64,000 nucleotides of DNA from Pasteurella testudinis DSM 23072 (GCF_900176075.1 NZ_FWWV01000003.1:1-64000); one strand, 5' to 3'. Positions 18,927 to 28,309 are shown, counted from the stretch's first letter. Notes: generated by a model from the sequence alone, not told the origin. Numbers and translations are program-made.

Positions 18927-19997
18927 TTATTGATTTACACGTTGTGCAATACGGTCGGCGAACATACCGATGCTGATGGCAAAATAGTTGGAATTGTTCC
19001 AATTGAGTAAAGTGCGGTAGTTATTAGTGACTAAAAACACTCTGCCGACCTCTTTATTCGGCCGCACCAGCCATAAATCCGCGCCGGAAAGCTGTTGCCG
19101 GCGTTGTAAATCGGCACTGCCGCCATTTTTCAAACGCACGCCCATCGCCTGCCACGTTGCCAACGAGCGCTTTTTATCGTTGTCGATACCGGCAAGATCC
19201 AAAGACATTGGTGTATCCAATACCACTTCCGCACCCCACGGCAAATTTTTGTCCCAACCGACCGTCGCAAGGTAGTTGGCAATCGAAGCAAACACATCGT
19301 TTTGGTTTTTCCAAATATCTTTATTGCCGTCACCGTCGGCATCAACCGCATAACTTAAAAACGAACTCGGCATAAATTGCGACTGCCCCATAGCGCCGGC
19401 CCAAGAGCCTTTCATGCGTTCGCGCGAAATCACATTTTGCTGCAAAATTTTCAGCGCATTGATATATTCCTGACTGAACAAGGTTTCGCGCCGGCCGTCA
19501 AACGCCAACGTTGCCAGTACCGACAGCACATCGTAATTGCCTTGATAGTAGCCAAAGCTGCTCTCCATGCCCCACAACGCCATAATATAGTGATTCGGCA
19601 CGCCGTATTTTTTGCTGGCTTGGTTCAACGCCGGCAGTTGCTGCCAATAGCGCTGTTCAGCGATGTTGACTTTCTGTTCGGTCAACACCCGATTAAGGTA
19701 ATTGGTCACACCGTTCGGGTTCGGCGTCGGCGGCAGATGACGGTTGCGTTGCGCCCGTTCCGCTTGGCTGTTATCCAGCTCCACCGCTTTCGGAATATAA
19801 CGGACGTTTTGCGCTTTTTGTTGAATGGTGCGCGCACTCACGCCCTCCGCAACCGCTCTTTGCGCTAAATAGCCGACATAATCGTTAAAATAATTTAACG
19901 TTCTCGGTTTATCAAACGGCTGGCCGTGATAAGTGCTTTGATTCGCGCTACAGCCGGTTAACGCCAGCGCAGCGATAAATACGGTTTTCTTAAACAT
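18927..19997 (-). CDS. mltB: Membrane-bound lytic murein transglycosylase (MltB family)
   Basis: A 356-residue lipoprotein. The signal peptide ends in the lipobox LTGC (Cys16), with serine at +2, so outer-membrane sorting is expected. The MltB domain carries the catalytic glutamate in ALWGMESSFGYY (about Glu145) and the conserved MGQSQFMPSSFLSYAVDADGDG segment. The enzyme cleaves glycan strands of peptidoglycan from the periplasmic face, forming 1,6-anhydromuramyl ends. It lies between ycgL and ycgM on the same strand. It has no separate C-terminal peptidoglycan-binding repeat, as in E. coli MltB (361 residues). Confidence 0.88.
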   Translation of the reverse strand: MFKKTVFIAALALTGCSANQSTYHGQPFDKPRTLNYFNDYVGYLAQRAVAEGVSARTIQQKAQNVRYIPKAVELDNSQAERAQRNRHLPPTPNPNGVTNYLNRVLTEQKVNIAEQRYWQQLPALNQASKKYGVPNHYIMALWGMESSFGYYQGNYDVLSVLATLAFDGRRETLFSQEYINALKILQQNVISRERMKGSWAGAMGQSQFMPSSFLSYAVDADGDGNKDIWKNQNDVFASIANYLATVGWDKNLPWGAEVVLDTPMSLDLAGIDNDKKRSLATWQAMGVRLKNGGSADLQRRQQLSGADLWLVRPNKEVGRVFLVTNNYRTLLNWNNSNYFAISIGMFADRIAQRVNQ

Positions 19998-20016
19998 TTG
20001 CTTTCCTATCGATTAA

Positions 20017-20307
20017 TCAAATTGTAGCTGACGTTGTCACCTGAAGTTGTGACTTAAACAGTTCCAATAAATTCTCTTCTTGCTGGGGCATTTGCAGATA
20101 AAATCCCTGCGCTTCAATCTGTTGCCGCACCACATGATTCTCCGCCAATGCCAACGGTTTTTCGCCGTTCAAATTGAATAACATCAATAATTGCGGCTGT
20201 CCGAAACGCTGCAACAAGGCTTGCGGCACCGATGAAAAATCATCGCGCTTGGCAACATACAAATACATGCCAACATGTCGCTGCGTTTTATAAATGGCGC
20301 ATAACAT
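20017..20307 (-). CDS. ycgL: YcgL-domain protein
   Basis: A 96-residue small soluble protein of the YcgL family, function unknown. The core motif YLYVAKRDDFSSVPQALLQRFG and GQPQLLMLF is intact, and FYLQMP lies near the C-terminus. I choose the ATG at 20307 (MLCAIYKTQ), because the AGGAG upstream is 10 bases from it but only one base from the in-frame ATG 9 bases earlier, and YcgL homologues begin at this M-x-C-x-IY. It is divergent from minC across the palindromic element, preserving the E. coli min-ycgL association. Confidence 0.85.
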   Translation of the reverse strand: MLCAIYKTQRHVGMYLYVAKRDDFSSVPQALLQRFGQPQLLMLFNLNGEKPLALAENHVVRQQIEAQGFYLQMPQQEENLLELFKSQLQVTTSATI

Positions 20308-20342
20308 AAATTGCATTCTCCTGATAAATTCATTCAATTATT

Positions 20343-20462
20343 AGGGGTTGCTGATGTTTGTTTATATTTCAAACATAACCCGTAGGGCTATGATGATTTT
20401 TTGCCAATACAAGGCAGAAAACAATCCATAGCTCAAATTATAAACAAACATCAGCAGACCCT
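20343..20462. repeat. 120-bp palindromic MITE-like element
   Basis: The two ends are inverted copies: AGGGGTTGCTGATGTTTG at the left and its counterpart reading AGGGTCTGCTGATGTTTG from the right, identical over the 18 bases TGCTGATGTTTGTTTATA. Inner segments also pair (GCTATG...TTTTTTGCC with GGCAGAAAAC...CATAGC), so the whole element can fold into one long hairpin; the left arm has about 16 extra bases. It is flanked by the direct repeat ATTATT on each side (20337-20342 and 20463-20468). It contains no open frame and sits in the divergent ycgL-minC promoter region. This is the pattern of a miniature inverted-repeat transposable element; I do not recognise its parent transposon. Confidence 0.75.
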
Positions 20463-20544
20463 ATTATTTTAATTAAAACATTATACGAAATTTATACTAT
20501 AATCAGAACACTAAATTCACTCTAAACCACGACTCCCGCGCATT

Positions 20545-21222
20545 ATGGCAAATGATATTATTGAGTTACATACCGGACAGTTCTCTTCTGTTTTGATTAC
20601 CATTAATAGCTCCAGTTTGGTGGCGATTAAAAAAGCCTTGACCAATAAAGTCAAAAAATCGCCGTTGTTTTTCCAAAATGTGCCGGTGATTGTGCAATTC
20701 AATCCGTTTTTACAAAAAATGGATCTGCTCAAATTGCAACAACTGTTGGCGGAATTCGGTATTAATCTGATCGGGGTCAGCAATTGGCAGAATAATCTGG
20801 AAAAAGAGTTGGTGTTGAGCTACAACCTGCCGGCGTTGGGCAAAAGCACCAGTTTAGATGAAATCATGACCCAATTTCGTTATGTGCCGCCCAAAATCGT
20901 GCGTGAAAATGTCACCGCCGGACAAGTCATCTATGCCAAAAACTGCGATTTGATTATTCACGGCGATGTGGCGCAAGGGGCGGAAGTCGCCGCCGACGGT
21001 AATATTCACATCTACGGCAAATTGCAGGGACGGGCGATGGCGGGCGTCAATGCCGACAGTGCCGGCAGTAGCGAATGTGCGGTTTATACCCAATATTTGG
21101 ACGCCGAATTTCTTTCGGTCTGTAAGCGCTTTGTCTATAAATCTCAAATTCCAATCGACTATCTGTTACAAGCCGTGCGGATCGAGGCGCAAAACAATGC
21201 GCTGGCTTACCAGTATATTTAA
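20545..21222 (+). CDS. minC: Septum site-determining protein MinC (no minD/minE beside it)
   Basis: A 225-residue FtsZ-assembly inhibitor. An N-terminal FtsZ-binding domain (to about residue 105) and a linker are followed by the C-terminal beta-helix, with VTAGQVIYAKNCDLIIHGDVAQGAEVAADG typical of MinC (segment at about 130-160) and the GKLQGRAMAGV turn. MinC normally needs MinD to reach the membrane and MinE to oscillate, and is usually encoded minC-minD-minE. Here the next gene is the convergent cysB, 70 bases away, and neither minD nor minE is in the window. The ribosome-binding site is weak; a TATAAT is present at 20498. The adjacent palindromic element may have displaced its promoter. 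Confidence 0.87.
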   Translation: MANDIIELHTGQFSSVLITINSSSLVAIKKALTNKVKKSPLFFQNVPVIVQFNPFLQKMDLLKLQQLLAEFGINLIGVSNWQNNLEKELVLSYNLPALGKSTSLDEIMTQFRYVPPKIVRENVTAGQVIYAKNCDLIIHGDVAQGAEVAADGNIHIYGKLQGRAMAGVNADSAGSSECAVYTQYLDAEFLSVCKRFVYKSQIPIDYLLQAVRIEAQNNALAYQYI

Positions 21223-21241
21223 GCGCCGACAGCCAAAATAA

Positions 21242-21261
21242 AGGCGGAAAACTATCCGCCT
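21242..21261. terminator. Hairpin between convergent minC and cysB
   Basis: AGGCGGA / TCCGCCT with a 6-base loop lies in the 70-base gap. No good T-run follows on either strand, so this is a weak terminator candidate. Confidence 0.45.
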
Positions 21262-21292
21262 CTGATACCGCTTGATGGTGATTTTCCTGCGT

Positions 21293-22264
21293 TCAACGCA
21301 TTTCCAATTCAATATCGCTGAATAATTTTTGGATCGCATTGTTATTCGGCATTTTTTCCGCCTGTTCGACCATCGGACGGGTCAGGTGATCCGAAAAATA
21401 ATTGATGAAATCATACATATAATGGCGCAAGAAAGAGCCGCGTTTAAAGGCAATCTGCGTGCTGCTCGGTTTAAACAGATGCGAAGCGTCAATCGCCACC
21501 AAATCGGTGTCTTCATGGGTGTGTGCCATGGATGCCATAATCCCGACCCCCAAGCCCAAGCGGACGTAGGTTTTGATCACATCGGCATCAGTGGCGGTGA
21601 ACACGATATTCGGCAGAATGCCGCTGCTGTTAAACGCCTGCGACAAATCGGACGCACCGGTGAAACCAAAGGTGTAAGTCACCAACGGATATTTGCCCAG
21701 CTCTTCAATCGTAATGTTTTTACAATTAACCAACGGGTGATCGCGTTTCACGATTACCGAACGGTTCCAGTTATAACACGGCAACAACACCACGCCTTCG
21801 AACAAATATTGCGCTTCGGTGGTGATCGCCAGATCGACTTCGCCCGACAGCAGCGCATCATAAATCTGTGTCGGCGAGCCTTGGTGAATCTGTAAACTGA
21901 CATCGGGATAGCGGGTTAAAAAGCGCTCGACCACTTTCGGCAGCACATAACGTGCCTGCGTATTGGTGGTGGCAATGCGCAAAATGCCGTGATCGGGACG
22001 GGTATATTCATCGGCAATCGCTTTGATACTTTGCGTTTTGGCTAATAATTCGCGCGCAATGGCGATAATTTTGCGCCCTTCGGCAGTGATGCTTTTGATA
22101 TGTTTGCCGTTGCGCTCAAAAATTTCCAGTCCCAACTCCTGCTCCAGCAACCGCACTTGTTTGCTGATCCCCGGCTGCGAAGTATATAACGACTCGGCAG
22201 CATCGGTAATGTTCAGGTTTTGATTGGCAATCTCAATGATATAGCGTAACTGTTGAATCTTCAT
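21293..22264 (-). CDS. cysB: LysR-type regulator CysB
   Basis: A 323-residue LysR-family activator of sulfate/thiosulfate uptake and cysteine synthesis genes, responding to N-acetylserine (E. coli CysB, 324). The N-terminus MKIQQLRYIIEIANQNLNIT with TSQPGISKQVRLLEQELG as recognition helix is diagnostic. The effector domain with ATTNTQARYVLPKVVERF and VRLGLGVGIMASMA also follows CysB. In E. coli CysB is encoded near topA; here it lies 36 bases downstream of rluB on the same strand and may be cotranscribed with it. Confidence 0.93.
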   Translation of the reverse strand: MKIQQLRYIIEIANQNLNITDAAESLYTSQPGISKQVRLLEQELGLEIFERNGKHIKSITAEGRKIIAIARELLAKTQSIKAIADEYTRPDHGILRIATTNTQARYVLPKVVERFLTRYPDVSLQIHQGSPTQIYDALLSGEVDLAITTEAQYLFEGVVLLPCYNWNRSVIVKRDHPLVNCKNITIEELGKYPLVTYTFGFTGASDLSQAFNSSGILPNIVFTATDADVIKTYVRLGLGVGIMASMAHTHEDTDLVAIDASHLFKPSSTQIAFKRGSFLRHYMYDFINYFSDHLTRPMVEQAEKMPNNNAIQKLFSDIELEMR

Positions 22265-22300
22265 CTCACATTCCTTTTATCGGCCCTTTTCTCGATCCGG

Positions 22301-23362
22301 TTAGCGATCATTATTGCGCTGGCGGCGGGTCGCGGTTTGTCCGGAAAAACGTTTGACCGCTTTACGGATTTTGGCGGTTTTCATGCGGCGGCGCTGGGTA
22401 TGCTGTTCAATTTTGCTTTCCGTTTCCGGCGGCAAACCGACCAATTCACGCAGATAATTTACTTCGGTCAACGCCATTTCCTGCCAACCGCCGCGCGGAA
22501 GCTGTTTCGACAGACTGATATTGCCGTAACGGATACGGATCAAACGGCTGACCTGAATGCCCTGCGACTCCCACAAACGGCGGACTTCACGATTACGCCC
22601 CTCGGTCAATGTCACGTCAAACCATTGGTTGATGCCTTGGCCGCCACCGCTCTTGATGGATTTAAACTGTGCCGGACCGTCCTCCAGCTGCACGCCCTTA
22701 CGCAAGCGGAATAACATCGCTTCGTTCACCTCGCCGAACACGCGCACGGAATATTCACGCTCGATTTCACGGCTCGGGTGCATTAAACGATTGGCTAACT
22801 CGCCGTCGGTCGTGAACAACATCAGGCCGGAGGTATTAATGTCCAAACGTCCGACCGCGATCCAACGCGAACCGTTCAAACGCGGCAGTCGGTCAAACAC
22901 CGTAGCCCGTCCTTCCGGATCGTGACGGGTGCACAGCTCCCCTTCCGGTTTGTAATACATCAGCACTCGACAAACCTGTTTTTGTACGGCGGTTAAATTG
23001 ATCAGATTGCCGTCAATACGGATTTTGGTATCGCTGCGCAGCTCAATGCGATCGCCCAAGGTCGCGATTTGTCCGTTCACACTAACCCGGTTTTGCGCAA
23101 TAATCGCTTCGATTTCGCGGCGTGACCCTTGTCCGGCTCGAGCCAGAATCTTTTGCAACTTCTCGCCGCTGACTCTCTTTTTATTCGTTGCTTCCGTTGT
23201 ATTGTCAGCGGTTTTAACCGGCTTCGGCGCTTGCGGTTTTTGGCCGGCATCACGTGTGGTATTTGGCGAATGCGGCGCACGGTTTTTTGCCGCCGTTGCC
23301 GCGTTGTTTGCTTGTTTGCCAAGCCGTTTGCCCGCTTGTGCAGGTTTGTTGATTGCTTTCAT
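22301..23362 (-). CDS. rluB: 23S rRNA pseudouridine(2605) synthase RluB
   Basis: A 353-residue RsuA-family pseudouridine synthase. After a basic, Ala/Lys-rich low-complexity extension of about 65 residues come an S4 RNA-binding domain ([20 protein letters not shown], about 68-130) and the catalytic domain with the aspartate motif [21 protein letters not shown] basic tail follows. The enzyme modifies U2605 in the peptidyl-transferase region of 23S rRNA. The gene order rluB-yciO-rnm corresponds to the E. coli yciL-yciO-yciV cluster. Confidence 0.92.
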   Translation of the reverse strand: MKAINKPAQAGKRLGKQANNAATAAKNRAPHSPNTTRDAGQKPQAPKPVKTADNTTEATNKKRVSGEKLQKILARAGQGSRREIEAIIAQNRVSVNGQIATLGDRIELRSDTKIRIDGNLINLTAVQKQVCRVLMYYKPEGELCTRHDPEGRATVFDRLPRLNGSRWIAVGRLDINTSGLMLFTTDGELANRLMHPSREIEREYSVRVFGEVNEAMLFRLRKGVQLEDGPAQFKSIKSGGGQGINQWFDVTLTEGRNREVRRLWESQGIQVSRLIRIRYGNISLSKQLPRGGWQEMALTEVNYLRELVGLPPETESKIEQHTQRRRMKTAKIRKAVKRFSGQTATRRQRNNDR

Positions 23363-23450
23363 GTGTTCCTCTGTGTCACCCTCACGGGTGTCAATAATTG
23401 ATAATTTAAACGGCGTAGTTATTATTCAAGTAGTTCTTCTCAAGTAGTGA

Positions 23451-24071
23451 CTACTCAAAAGGTGCTGTTGAACCGTTGCCGATCCGGATAATTTGCGGTG
23501 TGTCGTCGGTCAAATCCACGACGGTCGTCGGTTTTTGTCCCAAATAACCGCCGTTGATGATTAAATCCACCTGTTTTTCCAGACGATCGCGAATCTCCTC
23601 CGGATCATATTGTGTTTCTTCTTCCCCGGGTAAAATCAGGGAGCAGGATAAAATCGGTTCGCCCAGCTCTGACAACAAACTGAGTGCGATTTTATTATCC
23701 GGCACGCGAATGCCGATGGTTTTGCGTTTCGATGTCATCAAACGGCGCGGCAGCTCTTTGGTTGCGGTCAGAATAAAGGTATAGTGCCCCGGCGTATTAT
23801 TTTTAATTAAACGATACGCCACATTGCTGACAATCGAATAATTGGACAGTTCGGACAAATCGCTGCAAACCAACGTAAAATTATGTCCTTCCGGCAACTG
23901 CCGCAGCTCGACAATGCGATCCATCGCGTGCTTCTCGCCAATCATGCAACCCAACGCATAGCCGGAATCGGTCGGATAGACAATGACGCCGCCGCTACGC
24001 AAAATTTCAACAGCCTGTTTGATTAAACGGGGCTGCGGGTTATCGGGATGGATATAAAAAAACTGGCTCAT
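23451..24071 (-). CDS. yciO: YciO, Sua5/YrdC-family protein
   Basis: A 206-residue single-domain YrdC-fold protein. The start at 24071 gives MSQFFYIHPDNPQPRLIKQA, identical in layout to E. coli YciO, and AGAGAGAAG lies 4 bases upstream. The nucleotide/threonylcarbamoyl pocket motif VIVYPTDSGYALG follows. YciO is a paralogue of TsaC/Sua5 of t6A tRNA synthesis; its own role is less settled. Just past the stop codon (on the minus strand) the sequence TCAAGTAGT, or its complement, is repeated with 14-base spacing. Confidence 0.9.
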   Translation of the reverse strand: MSQFFYIHPDNPQPRLIKQAVEILRSGGVIVYPTDSGYALGCMIGEKHAMDRIVELRQLPEGHNFTLVCSDLSELSNYSIVSNVAYRLIKNNTPGHYTFILTATKELPRRLMTSKRKTIGIRVPDNKIALSLLSELGEPILSCSLILPGEEETQYDPEEIRDRLEKQVDLIINGGYLGQKPTTVVDLTDDTPQIIRIGNGSTAPFE

Positions 24072-24197
24072 CGACTTCTCTCTATCTACTATTACTGGCA
24101 ATTGATATGACAAAATTTACGCGTGGAATTATACGCTATATAACCAAAAACAATAAGCGATTTCTATTTACGGCGGATATTTTATTAACACGGCAAA

Positions 24198-24241
24198 CCG
24201 CACTTCCGCCTAATTTGGCTGAGGTGGCAAAGTGCGGTGCG
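24198..24241 (-). terminator. Hairpin with an inverted uptake-signal pair after rnm
   Basis: ACCGCACTT near 24199 and AAGTGCGGT near 24232, extended inward by CCGCCT/AGGTGG pairing, form a strong stem just downstream of the rnm stop codon. The T-run is poor, so termination is only probable. Confidence 0.5.
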
Positions 24242-24260
24242 ACAGAGTGGGAGACGGTTG

Positions 24261-25121
24261 CTAATATTGAAAATGCGGCATTTGCCAAATCGGTTTCGAC
24301 ACTGTCGGCAACCAAAGGTTTTTGCCCAGTTCAATCCAACCGCAGGGATAATGAAAATCCGAACCGGCCGATGCCAACAAGCCCATTTCATCGACCAGTT
24401 TGGCTAAATTATGCCGTTGATCCGGCGATTGTCCACTGTGCGCCACTTCCACCGCATCGCCGCCCCACTGCTGAAAATCGCTTAATAAGCGCTGCAACCA
24501 TTTGCGTGTCAGCGGATAGCGCAACGGGTGGGCGCAAACCGCCAAACCGCCGGCTTGGTGAATCACCCGATTGGCAGTTTCGATATCGCACCATTGTGCA
24601 TTGACATACGCCGGTTTGCCTTGCCCCAGATAGCGTTTAAAGGCTTGGGTTTCGTTTTTTACTTTACCGATCTGCACCAAATAACGCGCATAGTGTGCGC
24701 GGGTCACTTCACCTTCAGCCAGCGATTTTGCGCCGGCGTAGGCCTGTTCGACACCGCACTTTTCCAATTTGTTACCGATTTCAAGCGCCCGTTGTTGCCG
24801 CAATTGCGCTTGTTGCGCCAAAAGTGCGGTCATCGCCGGATGTTTATGATCAAATCCCAAACCGACAATATGAATGCCGCGATTATTCCACAACGTTGAA
24901 ATTTCCACACCGTTAATCAAACGGATATTGTGTTGCTGCGCCGCAAACCGCGCCTCATCTAAGCCGTCCACCGTATCGTGATCCGTCAGTGCCAACAGTT
25001 GAATGCCTTTTTCCGCCGCTCTGGCGACCACGTCGTTCGGCGGCAATACGCCGTCGGATATATTGCTGTGACAATGTAAATCAATCGTAGAATTGGAAAC
25101 GGTTAACTGTTGTTGCTGCAT
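24261..25121 (-). CDS. rnm: PHP-domain 5'-3' exoribonuclease Rnm (YciV/TrpH)
   Basis: A 286-residue PHP-family phosphoesterase. The metal-binding motifs IDLHCHSNISDGVLPP (residues about 13-28) and LLALTDHDTVDGL follow each other as in E. coli RNase AM (Rnm), which trims the 5' ends of 5S/16S/23S rRNA precursors and degrades short RNA 5'-3'. Further metal-ligand histidines occur in GGLAVCAHPLRYP and SAGSDFHYPCGW. I place the start at the ATG at 25121, preceded by GAGAA; an in-frame TTG lies 12 bases earlier. It is 58 bases downstream of zapC on the same strand. Confidence 0.9.
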   Translation of the reverse strand: MQQQQLTVSNSTIDLHCHSNISDGVLPPNDVVARAAEKGIQLLALTDHDTVDGLDEARFAAQQHNIRLINGVEISTLWNNRGIHIVGLGFDHKHPAMTALLAQQAQLRQQRALEIGNKLEKCGVEQAYAGAKSLAEGEVTRAHYARYLVQIGKVKNETQAFKRYLGQGKPAYVNAQWCDIETANRVIHQAGGLAVCAHPLRYPLTRKWLQRLLSDFQQWGGDAVEVAHSGQSPDQRHNLAKLVDEMGLLASAGSDFHYPCGWIELGKNLWLPTVSKPIWQMPHFQY

Positions 25122-25179
25122 GAATATTCTCAACTAAAGGGTTAATGATGGGGCTGGTAATGGGTTGATACGTTGCAAA

Positions 25180-25761
25180 TCAAGCGTACTGTTGCTGCCA
25201 TAACCGCTCGGATTGTACGGCGATTGCCGACGGCTGCAAGCGGTTATTGAAAATCCGCAACGGTTGCCCGAATTGCAAGCGCAAACCAGGCAGCTCCAAT
25301 TGCGCTTCCAGTAACAGGCAATCGACCACATCCCCGTCACCGCCCACGGCAAGCAAGGTAATAGGCTGCTGATTTTGTTTGATGGTAGTCTGCACAAAAG
25401 CCGGCATATCGTTTAGCCAGTCACTCTCCGCCGATTGATTCTGTGGCTGAGAGTGCGGGGCGAATTCAAAAAACCAGCTTTTCGGCTGAATCGGCAATAA
25501 AAACAAACGGGCGGCTACGGCGGTATACGCAATAAATTCCAATTGAGACGGCGTAATCAAATCGCTGTACTCAATCAGGTCTATAATTTGACTATAAAAC
25601 AGAAAATCTTCGGTTTCGCAATCGCAACGGCTTAACGCCTGCTGACAGAGCATTTCGCCTTTCAACGCCGTACGGATTTTTCGTTGGGTCGCGTCAGAAC
25701 ACAGCATCAGACAATCTGCTGCTTGATCATACTCCCAATAAAAAAATCCATTCATCTGCAT
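25180..25761 (-). CDS. zapC: Cell division protein ZapC
   Basis: A 193-residue cytoplasmic protein resembling ZapC (DUF1379), an FtsZ-ring stabiliser that promotes lateral bundling of FtsZ filaments. Family features are the aromatic start FFYWEYDQAADCLML, the acidic stretch DFLFYSQIIDLIEYSDL, PKSWFFEF in the middle and LQFGQPLRIFNNRLQPS near the C-terminus. Sequence similarity to the E. coli protein is moderate. Within the window three division/shape genes occur (zapC, minC, rodZ) in separate clusters. Confidence 0.75.
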   Translation of the reverse strand: MQMNGFFYWEYDQAADCLMLCSDATQRKIRTALKGEMLCQQALSRCDCETEDFLFYSQIIDLIEYSDLITPSQLEFIAYTAVAARLFLLPIQPKSWFFEFAPHSQPQNQSAESDWLNDMPAFVQTTIKQNQQPITLLAVGGDGDVVDCLLLEAQLELPGLRLQFGQPLRIFNNRLQPSAIAVQSERLWQQQYA

Positions 25762-25865
25762 TATTTTGCCACCGTCCGTTCACCCTAAGATTATCCTACC
25801 TGTTTTCGTTTTATACGGCTACTTTTTTATCCGAATTCACAACCTAAACCGCACTTTTTAGCCTG

Positions 25866-27254
25866 CTAAACGGCTTTACGCTTCACATTTTGCTCCGCAA
25901 GCAAGGCTAAAAATTCGGCAACGGTGAAAAAAGAACCGAAAATCAGCAACAATTCATCTTGCTGCATTTCCGACAGTGCGGTTTTAACCGCCAAAGTCAC
26001 ACTGGAAGCAGTTTTTGCGGTTTGTTGCTGCGGCGGCGTTAAATAATCCGCGACCGCACTTTGCAACTGTTCGCCGCGCTGCCCACGATAGCAATCCAAG
26101 GTTGCAAAGTGCCATTGATCGATCAAACCTGCCAACGGTTCGACCACATGGCCGGCATCTTTGTCTTTCAACATCGCAAAGACCGCCGTCACTTTAAGGT
26201 GACGCTGTAACTTGCCAGCTTGCGTTTTCAGCTGTCGTAATTTTTGCGCTAAATAGCGTGCCGCATGCGGATTATGCCCGACATCAACGATCACCTGCGG
26301 AAACTTGGCGAGCGGTAACTGCCAGCGCGCCGCCAAAATTTGTAATTGTGACGGTTGAATCGTTTGGAACCGCCCGCTTAATTCGACTTCGGTCAAGGTT
26401 TTCAGCACAGTGTCAGCACTGATCCGAAACGGCAAACATGCGCACACCGCCAATGCGGTTGCGGCGTTGGCCAGCGGAATTTGCGGCAGCGGCAAATGTT
26501 GCCAGACCGCACTTTTATCGATATTTTTCTCGCTATGGCTTTGCCACTGCCAGCTTTGCGCCTGCTCGGAATATGACCACTCTTTGTCACGCCGGAACAG
26601 TTCGCAGCCGATTTGTGCCGCATGCTCGATCACCGAAAGCGGGAGATCCGGCTCACCGATTACCGCACGTTTACCGGCGCGAAAAATACCGGCTTTTTCA
26701 TAGCCGATTTGCTCGCGGTTGTCGCCCAGATAATCGACATGATCAATATCGATCGAGGTGATTACGCTGATATCGCTGTCGACGATATTAGTGGCGTCCA
26801 ACCGTCCGCCCAGCCCCACTTCCAGAATCACCACGTCCAGCTGCGCCTGTTTGAATAGATACAGCGCCGATAAGGTGCTGAATTCAAAATAGCTCAAGGA
26901 TTCGCTTTTATGCTGATCGAGAAAATAAAAAGCGGCGCTGTGTGCCGAATCGGGCAATTCCTGATTTTGGATTCGAACCCGTTCGTTATAGCGCAGCAAG
27001 TGCGGTGAAGAATAGACCCCGACACGATAACCGGCGTTTAACAGCAGCATTTCCAACAGGCGGCAAGTCGTGCCTTTGCCGTTGGTGCCGCCGACCGTGA
27101 TCACAAAAGGCGCGGGCTGCAACAGCGCCAACTCGGCGGCAACCCGTTTGACCCGCTCCAATCCCATATCAATGATTTTGCCGTGGCTCTGCTCAATATA
27201 GCAAAGCCACTTCTCCAGCGGAGAGGTGGCTTGTAAAGATGTCGTCATAACCAT
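25866..27254 (-). CDS. folC: Bifunctional dihydrofolate/folylpolyglutamate synthase
   Basis: A 462-residue ATP-dependent Mur-ligase-family enzyme that adds glutamate to dihydropteroate and then to folates. The P-loop VGGTNGKGTTCRLLEMLL is at about residues 53-70. The second substrate motif VGLGGRLDATNI and the C-terminal domain VDVGHNPHAARYLA are present. The gene starts on the base after the accD stop codon (TAA immediately followed by ATG), so translation is coupled. A second in-frame ATG two codons on could also be the start. accD-folC is conserved with E. coli. Several uptake signals interrupt the coding sequence. Confidence 0.95.
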   Translation of the reverse strand: MVMTTSLQATSPLEKWLCYIEQSHGKIIDMGLERVKRVAAELALLQPAPFVITVGGTNGKGTTCRLLEMLLLNAGYRVGVYSSPHLLRYNERVRIQNQELPDSAHSAAFYFLDQHKSESLSYFEFSTLSALYLFKQAQLDVVILEVGLGGRLDATNIVDSDISVITSIDIDHVDYLGDNREQIGYEKAGIFRAGKRAVIGEPDLPLSVIEHAAQIGCELFRRDKEWSYSEQAQSWQWQSHSEKNIDKSAVWQHLPLPQIPLANAATALAVCACLPFRISADTVLKTLTEVELSGRFQTIQPSQLQILAARWQLPLAKFPQVIVDVGHNPHAARYLAQKLRQLKTQAGKLQRHLKVTAVFAMLKDKDAGHVVEPLAGLIDQWHFATLDCYRGQRGEQLQSAVADYLTPPQQQTAKTASSVTLAVKTALSEMQQDELLLIFGSFFTVAEFLALLAEQNVKRKAV

Positions 27255-28175
27255 TTAGCTTTGGCTGTCGTTTTCTTGCGGTTGTCCATTGTCTTCAACC
27301 AATTCCACTTCTTTGAACGGGGAAGGTTGAGCACACAGTTTGGATAAAATACTGGCTAAGGTTTTGCGCATTTCCAAACGATTGACAATCATATCAATCG
27401 CGCCTTTTTCCAATAAAAATTCGCTGCGTTGGAAGCCTTCCGGCAGTTTTTCGCGCACGGTCTGCTCGATCACGCGTGGACCAGCAAAACCGATCAACGC
27501 TTTCGGTTCGGCAATATTAATGTCGCCCAGCATGGCAAAACTGGCTGACACCCCACCCATGGTCGGATCGGTCAACACCGAAATATACGGCACGCCGGCT
27601 TCTTTCATTTTCGCCAACACCGCACTGGTTTTCGCCATTTGCATTAAGGAAAACAGCGCTTCCTGCATGCGTGCGCCGCCGCTGGCGGAAAAACAGATTA
27701 ACGGCCAGCCGTTTTCCAGCGCCGTTTCCGCCGCTTTGACGAATTTGCCGCCGACCACCGAACCCATCGAGCCGCCCATAAAATTAAAGTTAAATGCCGC
27801 AACCACCACCGGTAAATCGTAGATTTTGCCTTGCATCACAATCAGCGCATCTTTTTCACCGGTCTGCTTTTGCGCCGCACTGATACGGTCTTTATAGCGT
27901 TTTAAATCTTTGAACTTTAAAACATCTTCCGGTTCAAATTCCGCCGCCAGCTCTTGTGCGCTGTTTTCGTCCAAGAGTTGCAATAAACGTGTTCTCGGAT
28001 CAATCCGCATATGATGACCACACTTTGGACACACTTCCAAATTGCGCACCACTTCATCACGATATAAAACCTGCTCGCATGAGGTGCACTTGGTCCAAAT
28101 CCCTTCCGGCACGTTGGCTTTTTGGCTACTGCTGCTTACCGAGGTTTTGCTAAAAATTCTTTCAATCCAGCTCAT
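27255..28175 (-). CDS. accD: Acetyl-CoA carboxylase carboxyltransferase subunit beta
   Basis: A 306-residue zinc-binding subunit of the carboxyltransferase that transfers CO2 from biotin to acetyl-CoA, the first committed step of fatty acid synthesis. The N-terminal four-cysteine zinc ribbon is in [16 protein letters not shown] and [10 protein letters not shown] (residues about 30-56). The carboxyltransferase domain has [20 protein letters not shown] and [15 protein letters not shown]. It is the first gene of accD-folC. The E. coli neighbours truA and dedA are also nearby. Confidence 0.97.
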   Translation of the reverse strand: MSWIERIFSKTSVSSSSQKANVPEGIWTKCTSCEQVLYRDEVVRNLEVCPKCGHHMRIDPRTRLLQLLDENSAQELAAEFEPEDVLKFKDLKRYKDRISAAQKQTGEKDALIVMQGKIYDLPVVVAAFNFNFMGGSMGSVVGGKFVKAAETALENGWPLICFSASGGARMQEALFSLMQMAKTSAVLAKMKEAGVPYISVLTDPTMGGVSASFAMLGDINIAEPKALIGFAGPRVIEQTVREKLPEGFQRSEFLLEKGAIDMIVNRLEMRKTLASILSKLCAQPSPFKEVELVEDNGQPQENDSQS

Positions 28176-28309
28176 TGGTTAACCTTTTTGATGATTTCTT
28201 TAATTGATGGTTGCTCAATTAATATGGGTTATTAATAAATGTCGATAAATTTGGCTTATTACACCATATTTATCCTTTTTTTTATACCGTTTTTCCAACT
28301 TTAAGCGAA

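Noticed and set aside
24107-24604. Plus-strand frame of 165 codons
   Set aside because: Most of it is antisense to rnm, it has no ribosome-binding site, and the product (Pro/Arg-rich) shows no family features.
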